A stretch of DNA of 64,000 nucleotides from Asaia sp. W19 (lineage in GTDB: Bacteria > Pseudomonadota > Alphaproteobacteria > Acetobacterales > Acetobacteraceae): NCBI RefSeq assembly GCF_003994335.1, contig NZ_PNQZ01000063.1:1-64000 (forward strand). Direction: 5' to 3'. Made by a program: the position numbers and the translations under genes. Each line of letters starts with the position of its first letter. Position 1 is the stretch's first letter. Under the pieces are notes generated by a model that was given only the letters and a program-made list of their open reading frames with translations, was not told the origin of the DNA and ran no database searches. Below are positions 1 through 8,973 of this stretch, in pieces.

Positions 1-386
1 CCCCGTGCAAAAACCATTGATAAGCGCCTCCTGGCGCACGCACGACACTCGTGTTGTCGAGCACATAGACACACAGGATCTTCCCGCCTCTGTCACCCGC
101 AGCGGAGAGCGCCGGATGATCGGCCAGACGCAGATCATCACGAAACCAGACGAGGGAGAGTGGGGCATCGGACATGGGGCGGGTACTCGGATACGGAGAA
201 GGCGAAAGAAGGCGTCGGATACCTTCACGGTGTCGTGTTTCAGCGTGTCAGTCGGGCTCGGGTTCGCCTCGTTGGGGTTTCTGTGGCCTGCACACCACAG
301 CGATGCCGATTCTCATTTGTAACGATGCAAACCCTTGCCGTGTCGAGACGTTCTGGGAGGCGAAACTCTTGATAGGAAATTCTTCC
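1..386. other. No recognisable gene
   Basis: Several overlapping short reading frames exist here on both strands, but none has a recognisable motif, a convincing ribosome-binding site or a hydrophobic pattern that would support a protein. The last 15-20 bases carry the ribosome-binding site of the following lipoprotein gene. I see no RNA gene or repeat. Confidence 0.5.
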
Positions 387-581
387 ATGACTACGGCTTC
401 CTTCCTCCGCACCGGTGCTCTCGCTGTTCTTCTGGCTCTGCCGGCCCTGGGCCTGTCGGCATGCAACACGGTTGACGGTGCCGGTCGCGATGTCAGCTCC
501 ATCGGCCATGACGTCAGCCGTGGCGCTGGCGCGACCCAAGGCGCGATCCATAATTCCGTGCCGCAGGCCGCCACGCACTGA
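387..581 (+). CDS. Entericidin-family small lipoprotein
   Basis: This 64-residue protein has a lipoprotein signal peptide: a hydrophobic stretch (residues about 10-24) ends in a lipobox LSAC, with the modified cysteine near residue 26. The mature part NTVDGAGRDVSSIGHD is typical of the entericidin EcnA/EcnB family, small envelope lipoproteins described as a toxin/antidote pair in enterobacteria. Only one copy is seen here, so a paired role cannot be claimed. The ATG at 387 was chosen because an AGGAAA ribosome-binding site lies just upstream and the longer upstream frame has no motif. A strong rho-independent terminator follows about 80 bases downstream, so the gene is probably a single transcript. 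The family call is fairly safe; the function in this organism is unknown. Confidence 0.8.
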   Translation: MTTASFLRTGALAVLLALPALGLSACNTVDGAGRDVSSIGHDVSRGAGATQGAIHNSVPQAATH

Positions 582-661
582 GCGGGGCAGACCTGAGCCC
601 GGCAGGCCCGCCTGGGTCTGCTTGGTAAGAAGTACCGTCCCTGTTTCATCGGGGTATCGGC

Positions 662-699
662 AAGAAAGGCGGTGCCTCAGGCATCGCCTTTCTTTTATT
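662..699 (+). terminator. Rho-independent terminator after the lipoprotein gene
   Basis: A 15-bp stem (662-676 pairing with 680-694, with one G-U pair) and a three-base loop is followed by a run of T. It lies after the lipoprotein gene and isolates it from the riboflavin operon. Confidence 0.8.
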
Positions 700-747
700 G
701 ACGGCCTTCAAGTGCAGCAGGATGGCCATGGATAGTCCGGGCACGAC

Positions 748-777
748 TTGCAAAATTGCCCAGACGCAGCACATAGT
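748..777 (+). promoter_or_regulatory. Possible promoter of the riboflavin operon
   Basis: A TTGCAA box at 748-753 and a CATAGT box at 772-777 are separated by 18 bases, and the predicted transcript start would lie about 25 bases before the FMN aptamer. This is inference from spacing and similarity to the sigma-70 consensus; the -10 box is weak. Confidence 0.3.
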
Positions 778-810
778 AGAGAACCGGCCGGTCAGGCCGG
801 CTGATAATTT

Positions 811-955
811 GACGTTCTCAGGGCGGGGTGGAACTCCCCACCGGCGGTAGGTGCCTTGGCACGAGCCCGCGAGCGCTTTCGGTCCCTGGGCCGAAGGGAC
901 AGCAGATCCGGTCCAAATCCGGAGCCGACGGTCATAGTCCGGATGGAAGAGAACA
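811..955 (+). promoter_or_regulatory. FMN riboswitch (RFN element)
   Basis: The conserved RFN core is readable: AGGGCGGGGTGGAACTCCCC and the adjoining ACCGGCGGTA, then the GAGCCCGCGAGCG arm, the variable hairpin (GTCCCTGG/CCGAAGGGAC), the CAGATCCGGT...CCGGAGCCGACGGT arm and the closing AGTCCGGATGGAAGAGAAC. The family binds FMN and represses riboflavin synthesis or import genes. Here it precedes ribD, as expected. About 170 bases separate the aptamer from the chosen ribD start; they contain small hairpins but no clear terminator with a U-run, so I cannot say whether control is at transcription or translation. Confidence 0.95.
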
Positions 956-1124
956 ACATACGCTTTCGCAAGAGGTTCCCTCTTGTGAAGACGCCAGATG
1001 TTCGCGCCCGGGGACCGTCCAGACAGGATGGGACCGTATTACCGTGCCGGGAGATTTCTCCTCCAGCCCCGCCCCGCAGGCGAGGCATGCGCCGCAGAGT
1101 GTTTCAGCGTCGGAAAGTCGGGGC

Positions 1125-2165
1125 GTGCGCTTGGGTTTCGAGGCCGCGCTCGATGAGGCTGCACGTTATCTGGGCGCCACCTCTCCCAATCCTGCCGTGG
1201 GTTGTACCTTGCTCGACCGTGAGGGCGGTATCCTTGTGGTCGCCGCCCACCATCGTGCAGGCGCGCGTCATGCCGAAGCGCTGGCGCTGCATCAGGCTCG
1301 TGAGCGGGGGGTGATCGACCGCGTTGTGACTGCGCTTGTCACGCTTGAGCCGTGCAATCATGTCGGGCGTACGCCGCCTTGCAGCGAAGCGCTGCGCGAC
1401 AGCCCGGTCGAGACTGTCTGGGTCGGTGTGCGCGATCCCAACCCCGTGGCGGGTGGGGGGATTGCCCGGCTGCGGCAGATGCCAGAAGGACGTCAGGTGC
1501 GTCTGCTGGAGGAAGAGCCCGGTTTTGCTGACCTTCATGAGGGCTGTCAGGCCCTGATTGCGCCCTTCGCAACGCGCATGGTCAAGCAGCGCCCCTGGAT
1601 TACGGTCAAGCAGGCGCTGGATGCGCAGGGCTCCATGATACCGCCTGCAGGTCGGACGACTTTCACCTCGCAACAATCGCTCGAGATCGCCCATCGCCTG
1701 CGCCGCGCAAGCGATGCGATCATCACCGGCATCGGCACCATCCTGTCCGATAATCCGCGTTTCGATGTGCGTCATGTGCCGGACCATGAAGACAGGGCCC
1801 CCCGGCTTGTCGTGGTGTGCGACCGGCAGAATCGCCTGCCGGATTCCTGGCGTGAGAAAATGATCGGCAGCGGATTTCGCGTGCTCGTTTCACGTGATCT
1901 CGCCGAGATTCCGGCCCTGCTGGGTGATCATGGCGTGAACTGGGCCATGGTCGAGGCAGGCCCCTCCCTGCTTGACGAGATCAGGCGTCTCGGCCTGTGG
2001 GATGACTGGCTGGTTTTCCATGCCGGGGAGTCCGGGGCCGGGCACTCCGGACGCGCGCCCTCAGACAGGGATCGTGCCGTAATCACCTCTCATGGGCCTA
2101 CGCCCCTGCGTTTCATTCTGGATGAAGGGGCGCATCCCCTTCCTGCTGACAAGGTTGCACTCTGA
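1125..2165 (+). CDS. ribD: Bifunctional pyrimidine deaminase/reductase RibD
   Basis: RibD carries out the second and third steps of riboflavin synthesis: deamination of the GTP-derived pyrimidine and NADPH-dependent reduction of its ribose side chain. The N-terminal deaminase domain has the zinc site HAE (H49, E51) and PCNHVGRTPPC (C77, C86); the C-terminal part (about 150-346) is the reductase domain and contains a recognisable EAGPSLL segment. The protein from GTG 1125 is 346 residues, close to the family length, and begins with MRLGFEAALDEAARYL as expected. The frame stays open upstream through the riboswitch, but that extension is not protein-like; GTG 1044 is a less likely alternative. 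The stop codon overlaps the ribE start (TGATG), which suggests translational coupling. Confidence 0.92.
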   Translation: MRLGFEAALDEAARYLGATSPNPAVGCTLLDREGGILVVAAHHRAGARHAEALALHQARERGVIDRVVTALVTLEPCNHVGRTPPCSEALRDSPVETVWVGVRDPNPVAGGGIARLRQMPEGRQVRLLEEEPGFADLHEGCQALIAPFATRMVKQRPWITVKQALDAQGSMIPPAGRTTFTSQQSLEIAHRLRRASDAIITGIGTILSDNPRFDVRHVPDHEDRAPRLVVVCDRQNRLPDSWREKMIGSGFRVLVSRDLAEIPALLGDHGVNWAMVEAGPSLLDEIRRLGLWDDWLVFHAGESGAGHSGRAPSDRDRAVITSHGPTPLRFILDEGAHPLPADKVAL

Positions 2166-2776
2166 TGTTTTCAGGCATTATCGAGCATATCGGCCGTATC
2201 AGGACTGTCGAGACACGCGATCAGGCCATTCTGCTGCAAGTCGAAACCGGCTTGTCGGACATGGATCTGGGAGAGAGCATTGCCGTCAATGGCGTCTGTC
2301 TGACGGTTGCCGCCTATGATTCGACCGGGCTTGCCGATTTCTTCGTCAGTGCCGAAACCCTGTCGCGCACGGCGCTCGGGCGTCTGTCGGATGGGGCGCG
2401 GGTCAATCTTGAGCGTGCCAGCACACCGGCCACACGCCTGTCGGGACATATCGTGCAGGGTCATGTCGATGGTCTTGCGCATCTGGTGTCAGTCAGCCCT
2501 GTTGGTGAGTCGCGTCATATCGTCTTTCGTCTGCCCGCCGCCCTGCGTGGCTATGTGGTGGAAAAAGGGTCGATCGCGCTCGATGGCGTCAGCCTGACTG
2601 TCAATGAGGTCAGCGACGTCAAGGGCGAGGCCTTTACGATCGCCCTCATGATCATTCCCCATACCTGGGACCATACGGGGCTGTCCGAGATCAGTCCGGG
2701 TGATCCGGCCAATGTCGAGGTCGATGTTCTCGCCAAATATGTCGAGAGCCTGCTGAAATACGGGGTGCGCTCATGA
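2165..2776 (+). CDS. ribE: Riboflavin synthase alpha chain
   Basis: Riboflavin synthase dismutates two molecules of dimethyl-ribityl-lumazine into riboflavin and the pyrimidine precursor. The 203-residue protein shows the two lumazine-binding repeats of the family: the first starts MFSGIIEHIG, and the second starts around residue 95 with LSGHIVQGHVDG. The segment VEKGSIALDGVSLTVN is also typical. The length matches the family. The start overlaps the ribD stop and the stop overlaps the ribBA start by four bases, so the three proteins are probably translated in a coupled fashion. Some databases call this gene ribC. Confidence 0.95.
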   Translation: MFSGIIEHIGRIRTVETRDQAILLQVETGLSDMDLGESIAVNGVCLTVAAYDSTGLADFFVSAETLSRTALGRLSDGARVNLERASTPATRLSGHIVQGHVDGLAHLVSVSPVGESRHIVFRLPAALRGYVVEKGSIALDGVSLTVNEVSDVKGEAFTIALMIIPHTWDHTGLSEISPGDPANVEVDVLAKYVESLLKYGVRS

Positions 2777-4062
2777 CTGTAATGCTGTCCTACCCGCTTT
2801 CGCGTGCCATCGCGGCGCTGCGCGAGGGGCGCATGGTGATGATGATCGACGATGAGGGGCGTGAAAACGAGGGCGATCTGGTGATTGCCGCCCAGTTTGC
2901 GACCCCCGACGCCGTCAATTTCATGGCCACCCATGCGCGCGGACTGATCTGCCTGCCGCTTGAGGCAGAGCAGATCGATCGGCTCGGTCTGCCCATGATG
3001 CCGCGCCGTGGCCATGATCCACGTGGAACGGCCTTCACGGTTTCCATCGAGGCGACCACCGGGATCACGACCGGCATCTCTGCGGCGGATCGCGCACGGA
3101 CGATCCAGGTTGCGGGCCATCCTGATGCGCGGCCCGACGAGATCAGCACGCCCGGGCACATCTTCCCGCTGCGTGCCCATCCGGAGGGCACGATCGCGCG
3201 TGACGGTCATACGGAGGGCGCGATCGATCTGGCGCGTCTGGCCGGGCTCCATCCGGCGGCGGTGATCTGCGAAGTCATGAGCGCGGATGGCACGATGGCA
3301 CGTCTGCCCGAATTGCGTGAGTTCTCGGCTCGTCACGATCTCCCGGTGATCTCGATCGAGGAGATCGCGGCGTGGTGCCGGGTGCATGGTCGTGCCGCGC
3401 TGGGTGATCGTGTTGCGCCGGAACCCGTACCACCTGCGGTCGAGCGTATTGCCGAGGCCGCCCTGCCGAGCGTTTATGGCGGGCATGATCTGCGTATCCA
3501 GGCCTTCCGCGCGCCAGATGGGATCGAGCATGTCGCCCTCATCAAGGGGGATCCATCGCAGGGTGTGCCGCTTGTGCGCCTGCATTCGGAATGTGTGACC
3601 GGTGACGCGCTCGGTTCTCTGCGCTGCGATTGCGGTCCCCAGCTTCGTGAGGCGCTGGAGCGTATCTCCGCCGCGCCGTCGGGCGTTCTGGTTTATCTGC
3701 GTGGTCATGAGGGCAGGGGGATCGGTCTTGGCAACAAGATACGTGCCTATGCGCTTCAGGATGACGGCAAGGACACGCTCGAAGCTAATCTGGAACTCGG
3801 CCTGCCCGGTGACGCGCGTGACTGGGTGACCGGCGCGGCCATTCTGCAATCGCTTGGCATCGAGGCGCTGACCCTGTTGACCAACAACCCGAGCAAGGTG
3901 TCGGGTCTCGAGGCAGCAGGACTGCGCGTTGTGAGCCAGGAACGTCTAGAGGCGGGGTACAACCCGTTCAACCGGGCCTATCTTCATGCCAAACGCACCC
4001 GGATGGGCCATCAGCTGAGTGATGCCTGGCCGGATCTCGTCGATTCCGTGATTGAGAAATAA
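2773..4062 (+). CDS. ribBA: 3,4-DHBP synthase / GTP cyclohydrolase II fusion RibBA
   Basis: This fusion supplies both branches of riboflavin synthesis: the four-carbon unit from ribulose 5-phosphate and the pyrimidine from GTP. The N-terminal domain (about 1-205) has the DHBP synthase motif DDEGRENEGDLVIAA and the segment HARGLICLPL. The C-terminal domain (about 215-429) has the GTP cyclohydrolase II zinc cysteines C274, C285 and C287 in the segment SECVTGDALGSLRCDCG, and the catalytic-site motif RGHEGRGIGL. Both sets of key residues are present, so both activities are expected, although the GCH II domain is inactive in some related fusions. It overlaps ribE by four bases and ribH follows after nine bases. 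Confidence 0.94.
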   Translation: MTVMLSYPLSRAIAALREGRMVMMIDDEGRENEGDLVIAAQFATPDAVNFMATHARGLICLPLEAEQIDRLGLPMMPRRGHDPRGTAFTVSIEATTGITTGISAADRARTIQVAGHPDARPDEISTPGHIFPLRAHPEGTIARDGHTEGAIDLARLAGLHPAAVICEVMSADGTMARLPELREFSARHDLPVISIEEIAAWCRVHGRAALGDRVAPEPVPPAVERIAEAALPSVYGGHDLRIQAFRAPDGIEHVALIKGDPSQGVPLVRLHSECVTGDALGSLRCDCGPQLREALERISAAPSGVLVYLRGHEGRGIGLGNKIRAYALQDDGKDTLEANLELGLPGDARDWVTGAAILQSLGIEALTLLTNNPSKVSGLEAAGLRVVSQERLEAGYNPFNRAYLHAKRTRMGHQLSDAWPDLVDSVIEK

Positions 4063-4071
4063 GGAAGCCCC

Positions 4072-4545
4072 ATGAGCAAATCCATTCCCGTCGCCCCCGA
4101 TCTCACACTGGTGCCGACGCCCAAGCTCGCCCTTCTGGTCAGCCGTTTCAACACGGACGTCACCCATGGTCTGCGCGATGGCGCGCTCGAATGGCTGGAA
4201 GAACACGGCATTCGCGATGTCGACGTGTTTGACGCGCCGGGCGCCTTCGAACTGCCTCTCATGGCGCAGGCTCTGGCCAAGACAGGCACCTATGAAGGGG
4301 TCATCTGCCTTGGCTGCGTGATCAAGGGTGATACGGCGCATTTCGAGTTCATCAGCCTTGGCGCCACGATTGGCATCATGCAGGCGCAACTCGCCACCGA
4401 AACACCGATCTCCTTCGGCATCCTGACCACCTATACTGATGAGCAGGCCCAGGCGCGGTCGCGCAAGGACGTGCACAACAAGGGGCGCGAGGCTTCCGCT
4501 GCCTGTGTGGAGACGCTTGCTTTCCTGCGCAATACCCGTAGCTGA
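4072..4545 (+). CDS. ribH: Lumazine synthase
   Basis: RibH condenses the aminopyrimidine and the four-carbon phosphate into dimethyl-ribityl-lumazine, the substrate of RibE. The 157-residue protein has the family motifs VSRFNTDVTHGL near residue 25, DAPGAFELPL near 53 and GCVIKGDTAHFEFIS near 80. The length is standard. It is the last gene of the riboflavin operon, nine bases after ribBA, with AAGGAAGCCCC as ribosome-binding region. No clear terminator was found in the short gap before hpnN. Confidence 0.95.
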   Translation: MSKSIPVAPDLTLVPTPKLALLVSRFNTDVTHGLRDGALEWLEEHGIRDVDVFDAPGAFELPLMAQALAKTGTYEGVICLGCVIKGDTAHFEFISLGATIGIMQAQLATETPISFGILTTYTDEQAQARSRKDVHNKGREASAACVETLAFLRNTRS

Positions 4546-4661
4546 GTCATTTCGTGACAGCTCTGTGACATGGGCGGTTTCCCAATCAGGGGACAATGCT
4601 CTAAACCTGCCCGGACCATGGCGCTTTGGCGTCTCTCCGTGGCAGGGTTCAACAAACGTCA

Positions 4662-7256
4662 ATGCTCGCAAATCTCATCGGATCGATCGTCGCGTTCTGC
4701 ACAAGGCGCGCCCTTGTTGTTCTGGCGCTTTTCACGCTTCTGACGGCCGGAAGCCTGTATCTGACCGCCCAACGTCTTGGCGTCACAACCGATACCGATG
4801 AGATGTTCGCCTCCAGCCTGCCCTGGAAGAAACGCAATGCAGAGCTGAGCCAGCTTTTCCCGCAGAATGACGATCTGATGGTCGCCATCATCAAGGCGGA
4901 CATGCCGGAGCAGGGTCGCGCCACGGCGCGCGAGCTGGCCAGAATCCTGAAGGCGGATCACAAGAATTTCCGCACCGTGCGTCTGCCCGATGATTCCCCG
5001 TTCCTCCAGAATCACGGCCTGCTTTATCTCGACAAGCCCGTTCTGGGGTCACTGCTCGACGCCATCGTGGCAGCCCAGCCTTTCCTTGGCACGCTCTCCG
5101 CCGATCCTTCGTCGCGCGGTATTTTCACGGCGCTCGGTCTGCTGGGTGAAGGGCTCTCGGCAGGTGAGGACATTCCCGCGAGCTTCGATCCCGAGCTCAG
5201 GGGCTTTGCTACCGCCCTGCAGGATGCGGCTGGGAATCATCCCAAGGACCTTTCCTGGCAGAATCTGCTGGCTGGACCGCTGGGCGATATGGCCGGGCGC
5301 TATCAGTTCGTGATGACCCAGCCGCATCAGGATTTCGGGTCCCTTCAGCCGGGGGGCGAGGCGAGCGCTGCCATGCGCAAGGCCATCGATTCCCTGCCTT
5401 TCGTCAAGAGCGGCAATGCCATCGCCATGATCACCGGCCCGGTCCAGCTGAGTGATGAGGAGTTCTCGACTGTTGCTCACGGCATGGGCTTCGGGCTGCT
5501 GACCTCGCTCGTGCTTGTGGCTGCCTGGCTGGTTCTGGCCGTCCGTTCCATGCGCGTCATCGTGCCGATCCTGATCACGCTCGTGATCGGCCTGCTGCTC
5601 ACAACGGGGTTCGCGGCTATTGCCGTGGGCAAGCTCAATCTGATCTCGGTGGCTTTTGCGGTACTGTTCGTGGGTATTGCCGTCGATTTTGCCATCCAGT
5701 TCTCCGTGCGTTTCAGAGGTCAGCGTCAGGTTTCGGGCGCCGCAATGACACCGGAAGATGCACTGGCCGAGACAGGGCGTGAGACAGGGCACCAGATCCT
5801 GGTTGCCGCACTGGCCACAGCCGCTGGGTTTTTGGCCTTCGTCCCGACCAATTTCGTCGGTGTGGCGCAGCTCGGTCTGATTGCCGGTATCGGCATGATC
5901 ATTGCCTTTCTGTGCACCATGACGCTTCTGCCAGCACTGCTGCATCTTTTCCGTGCGCGCCTGAGCCGTGGCATGCCGGGCTTCACGCGACTTGCTCCGG
6001 CAGATCACTTCCTGCGGCGCTATCGCAAGCCGGTTCTGGCCTTTTTCGGCATTCTGGCCGTAACGGGTCTCGCGCTCATCCCGCGCCTCAGCTTCGATGC
6101 CGACCCGCTGCATACCAAGAACCCGGACACGGAAGGTATGCGGGCCATCCATCTTCTGGAACAGGACCCGCGCGCTTCGCCTTATGACGGTGAGGTGGTG
6201 GTCCCCAATCTGAAGATCGCGGCAGAGCGCGCCAAGCAGTTCGAGGCCCTGCCGAGCGTGTCTTCAGTCATGTGGCTGGGCATGTTCGTGCCGGAGAACC
6301 AGACCGAAAAACTGGCCATGATTCAGGATACGGCTTCTATCCTGCTGCCTACGCTGGTCGGGCAGGAGGTTCAGCCCGCGCCCGATGCGAATGCGCTGCG
6401 TGCCAGCGCGGCTTCTGCCGCGAGCAAGCTGGGCGCCGTGCTTGACAAGACTGCTCCTGACTCGCCGCTGCGCAGCATCCAGCACTCCCTCGCTGAGCTC
6501 GCGAAGGCACCCGACGCCCAGATCCTGGCCGCCAATACGGCATTGACGCGCTTCCTGCCGGAGCAGCTTGCCCAGCTCGTCGATGTGCTGCAGCCCACGC
6601 CGGTCACCATCGAAAGCATTCCGCCGGATATCGCTCGTGATTATGTGGCCCCTGACGGGCGCGCGCTCCTCAAGATCCTGCCCAAGGGACGCATGTCGGA
6701 CAGCAAGGTGCTGTACCACTTCCTGAACGACATGCTCACCGTGGACAAGAATACGGCGGGCACGGCGCTCGAAGTGGTGGAGAGCGCGCATACGATGGTG
6801 CACGCCTTCTCCACAGCAGCGATTTCGGCCCTCGTGATGATCGCCATCATCCTGTTCGTGGCTTTGCGCCGCCTGCTGGATATGGTGCTGGTTCTGGCCC
6901 CGCTCCTGCTTTCCGCATTGCTGACCGTGATCCTCATCGTCACCGTGCCCGAGACGCTGAATTTCGCGAATATCATCGCGTTGCCTTTGCTGCTGGGCGT
7001 GGGGGTGTCGTTCAACATCTATTTCGTCATGAACTGGCGGGCAGGGATCAAGAGCCCGCTCACCTCGCCCACCGCGCGCGCCGTGCTGTTTTCGGCGCTG
7101 ACCACAGGCACGGCTTTCGGCTCGCTTGCAGCGTCAGAGCATCCGGGCACGGCCAGTATGGGCCGTCTGCTGCTCATGTCGCTGGCCTGCACCTTGCTCG
7201 CCACGCTGACCTTTATTCCGGCCCTGCTGCCCAAGCGCAAGATCGACGCGGAGTGA
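4662..7256 (+). CDS. hpnN: HpnN-type hopanoid RND transporter
   Basis: The 864-residue protein is an MMPL/RND-type membrane transporter. It has an N-terminal membrane anchor (about 15-35), a periplasmic domain, a block of five or six membrane segments around residues 275-430, a second periplasmic domain and a final block of membrane segments around 720-860. The overall length, domain order and the start region RALVVLALFTLLTAGSLYLT followed by TDTDEMFA match the HpnN family, which moves hopanoids to the outer membrane. ATG 4662 is preferred to the in-frame TTG at 4626 because the resulting N-terminus fits the family. No other hopanoid gene is beside it in this window. The family call is from recognition, not from an alignment. 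Confidence 0.85.
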   Translation: MLANLIGSIVAFCTRRALVVLALFTLLTAGSLYLTAQRLGVTTDTDEMFASSLPWKKRNAELSQLFPQNDDLMVAIIKADMPEQGRATARELARILKADHKNFRTVRLPDDSPFLQNHGLLYLDKPVLGSLLDAIVAAQPFLGTLSADPSSRGIFTALGLLGEGLSAGEDIPASFDPELRGFATALQDAAGNHPKDLSWQNLLAGPLGDMAGRYQFVMTQPHQDFGSLQPGGEASAAMRKAIDSLPFVKSGNAIAMITGPVQLSDEEFSTVAHGMGFGLLTSLVLVAAWLVLAVRSMRVIVPILITLVIGLLLTTGFAAIAVGKLNLISVAFAVLFVGIAVDFAIQFSVRFRGQRQVSGAAMTPEDALAETGRETGHQILVAALATAAGFLAFVPTNFVGVAQLGLIAGIGMIIAFLCTMTLLPALLHLFRARLSRGMPGFTRLAPADHFLRRYRKPVLAFFGILAVTGLALIPRLSFDADPLHTKNPDTEGMRAIHLLEQDPRASPYDGEVVVPNLKIAAERAKQFEALPSVSSVMWLGMFVPENQTEKLAMIQDTASILLPTLVGQEVQPAPDANALRASAASAASKLGAVLDKTAPDSPLRSIQHSLAELAKAPDAQILAANTALTRFLPEQLAQLVDVLQPTPVTIESIPPDIARDYVAPDGRALLKILPKGRMSDSKVLYHFLNDMLTVDKNTAGTALEVVESAHTMVHAFSTAAISALVMIAIILFVALRRLLDMVLVLAPLLLSALLTVILIVTVPETLNFANIIALPLLLGVGVSFNIYFVMNWRAGIKSPLTSPTARAVLFSALTTGTAFGSLAASEHPGTASMGRLLLMSLACTLLATLTFIPALLPKRKIDAE

Positions 7257-7260
7257 TCTC

Positions 7261-7302
7261 TTCCGCATCCCGCTTCGCAACGCGCGGAGCAGGGATGCGG
7301 AA
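7261..7302 (+). terminator. Hairpin after hpnN
   Basis: An 11-bp perfect stem (TTCCGCATCCC with GGGATGCGGAA) lies four bases after the hpnN stop codon. It has no U-run, so it may be a weak terminator or an mRNA-stabilising hairpin rather than a standard intrinsic terminator. Confidence 0.4.
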
Positions 7303-7374
7303 AATCGGACTGGTCAGACACGGTTTTCCGGTGTTAGGGACGAGCGATAACGTATCTGTGAGTTCGCCCCGATC

Positions 7375-8832
7375 GTGTCGAGTCAGTTCTTTCGCTGGAG
7401 CCTCGCCGTCGCCTGCCTGGCGGGGCTTTCAGGGCCGTTGCCCGCATGGGCGACCGATGACGAGGATGAAGAAACCGGCTCGGAGCCGAGTTACCAGATT
7501 AATGATCCCTTTCCGGATCGACCTTTGCAGCCGACGAGCGTCCCGGCGTTTGGCCAACCCAAGGCCGTTTTCTACAATCCGTTCGGTCTGACGGACTGGC
7601 TGCGTCGCCGGGGGATCGGGCTGCTTTTCGATAATATCAACGAATATACGGCGGCTGTTACCACACCCACGAAGCATGTCGGTGATTACAGACAGGGCTC
7701 GAGCAATGCCGGGCAATATGCGCTCTCCCTTAATGTGGACTGGGAGCGCATTGCCGGGATCAAGGGGTTTGCGACCCATATGGTCGTGACAGGACGCTAT
7801 GGCACGCCTGCCAATCGCATGTTCGGCGACTGGCTCAACCATTCCTCAGAAATTTATGGGGGAGGCGGCAACGTAGTGGTGCATCTCGTCATGGCCTATG
7901 GCGAGGAGACGCTTTATGGCGGCAAGCTCTCCATCGCGGCCGGGCGCATGGCCGAACTGTCCGATTTTGCCGCAAGCCCCCTGTTTTGCACGTTCCAGAT
8001 CAATGCGATCTGCGGTCGGCCCCGTGCGGCGGCCGATACCGGCTATGCCTCCACCTTCCCCGCGGGCAACTGGGGAATCAGGGTGCGCGGCAGGCCTTTG
8101 CCGCAATCCTATATCCAACTCGGGCTCTACGTGACCGAGGAGGGTATGTTTTCTTACACGATGAACCGGAGCGGCTTCAAATTCGACGGCGCGTCGATCA
8201 ATGGCGTGCGCCTGCCGCTCGAGCTCGGCTGGGAGCCCAGGATGCGCGGGCATTTGCCGGGCCATTACCGCGTGGGCGCCGCTCTGACCACCACGCCCCT
8301 CTCGGACATCCATGAAGATCAGTATGGCCAGCCTTATGCCCTGACCGGGCTGAACCAGCGCCAGCATCGCGCCAGTTACAACACCTGGGTGATGATGGAT
8401 CAGAAATTCATGACCTATCGAAAGGATGCGGCAGGGCAGGACACGGATTCCGGCCTGACCGCGCTCTGGGGCTTTCTTTACAACGACAAGCGCGTGTCGT
8501 TGCGGAACTGGCAGGTCTATGGCGGTCTGATCAGTCGTGGCACCTGGAAATCGCGTCCCGAGGACACGATCGCGATCGCTTTCAGCTATACGGCGATCTC
8601 GCCGGGTGTGCAGCGCACCGAGGAATTGCTCAGGGCGAGAAATGCGGTACTGCCCTATCGTGCCACCGGCATACAGCGCCATGCCATCGTCATGGAGGCG
8701 AATTATGGCTGGCACGCGTGGCGCGGGGTCTTGATGCAGCCCATGGTCGAGCTTTTCGTCAGACCCAACGGGCAGGGCAACCTCAAGGATGCCGTCCTGC
8801 TCGGCTTCAAGACCCACGTGGAGTTTCTCTGA
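7375..8832 (+). CDS. OprB-type carbohydrate-selective porin
   Basis: The 485-residue protein begins with a signal peptide (hydrophobic about residues 8-22, cleavage near AWA-TDD) and continues as a beta-rich protein with many aromatic ends of strands, finishing in a hydrophobic strand with a terminal aromatic-Leu pair, VEFL. The segments NEYTAAVT, GQYALSLNVDWERIAGIKG and AGNWGIRVRGRPLPQSYIQLG are typical of the OprB family, outer-membrane channels for glucose and other sugars. Acetic acid bacteria have many OprB paralogues. The start is GTG 7375. The acidic stretch DDEDEE just after the signal is a notable local feature. The substrate cannot be read from the sequence. Confidence 0.85.
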   Translation: MSSQFFRWSLAVACLAGLSGPLPAWATDDEDEETGSEPSYQINDPFPDRPLQPTSVPAFGQPKAVFYNPFGLTDWLRRRGIGLLFDNINEYTAAVTTPTKHVGDYRQGSSNAGQYALSLNVDWERIAGIKGFATHMVVTGRYGTPANRMFGDWLNHSSEIYGGGGNVVVHLVMAYGEETLYGGKLSIAAGRMAELSDFAASPLFCTFQINAICGRPRAAADTGYASTFPAGNWGIRVRGRPLPQSYIQLGLYVTEEGMFSYTMNRSGFKFDGASINGVRLPLELGWEPRMRGHLPGHYRVGAALTTTPLSDIHEDQYGQPYALTGLNQRQHRASYNTWVMMDQKFMTYRKDAAGQDTDSGLTALWGFLYNDKRVSLRNWQVYGGLISRGTWKSRPEDTIAIAFSYTAISPGVQRTEELLRARNAVLPYRATGIQRHAIVMEANYGWHAWRGVLMQPMVELFVRPNGQGNLKDAVLLGFKTHVEFL

Positions 8833-8973
8833 AACCCGTTTCCCCTTGCGTATCGCGGCCAGGGCCGATGCACGGCAGAAACATGACGATCCGGCAAGCT
8901 TGCGTCTTTGTGGGTGAATGCCAGGACGCTCTCATGCCATGAATCATGTCTCAATGTTTCAGGAGGATGCTGC

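Noticed and set aside
5..322. 105-residue frame at the left edge
   Set aside because: No ribosome-binding site, no hydrophobic or domain pattern, overlaps several equal alternatives.
828..1124. N-terminal extension of the ribD frame through the FMN riboswitch
   Set aside because: This part is structured RNA and has no resemblance to RibD; the protein matches the family only from about 1125.
2551..3849. 432-residue open frame opposite ribE and ribBA
   Set aside because: Shadow of two well-supported genes; rich in Arg and His as usual for such frames.
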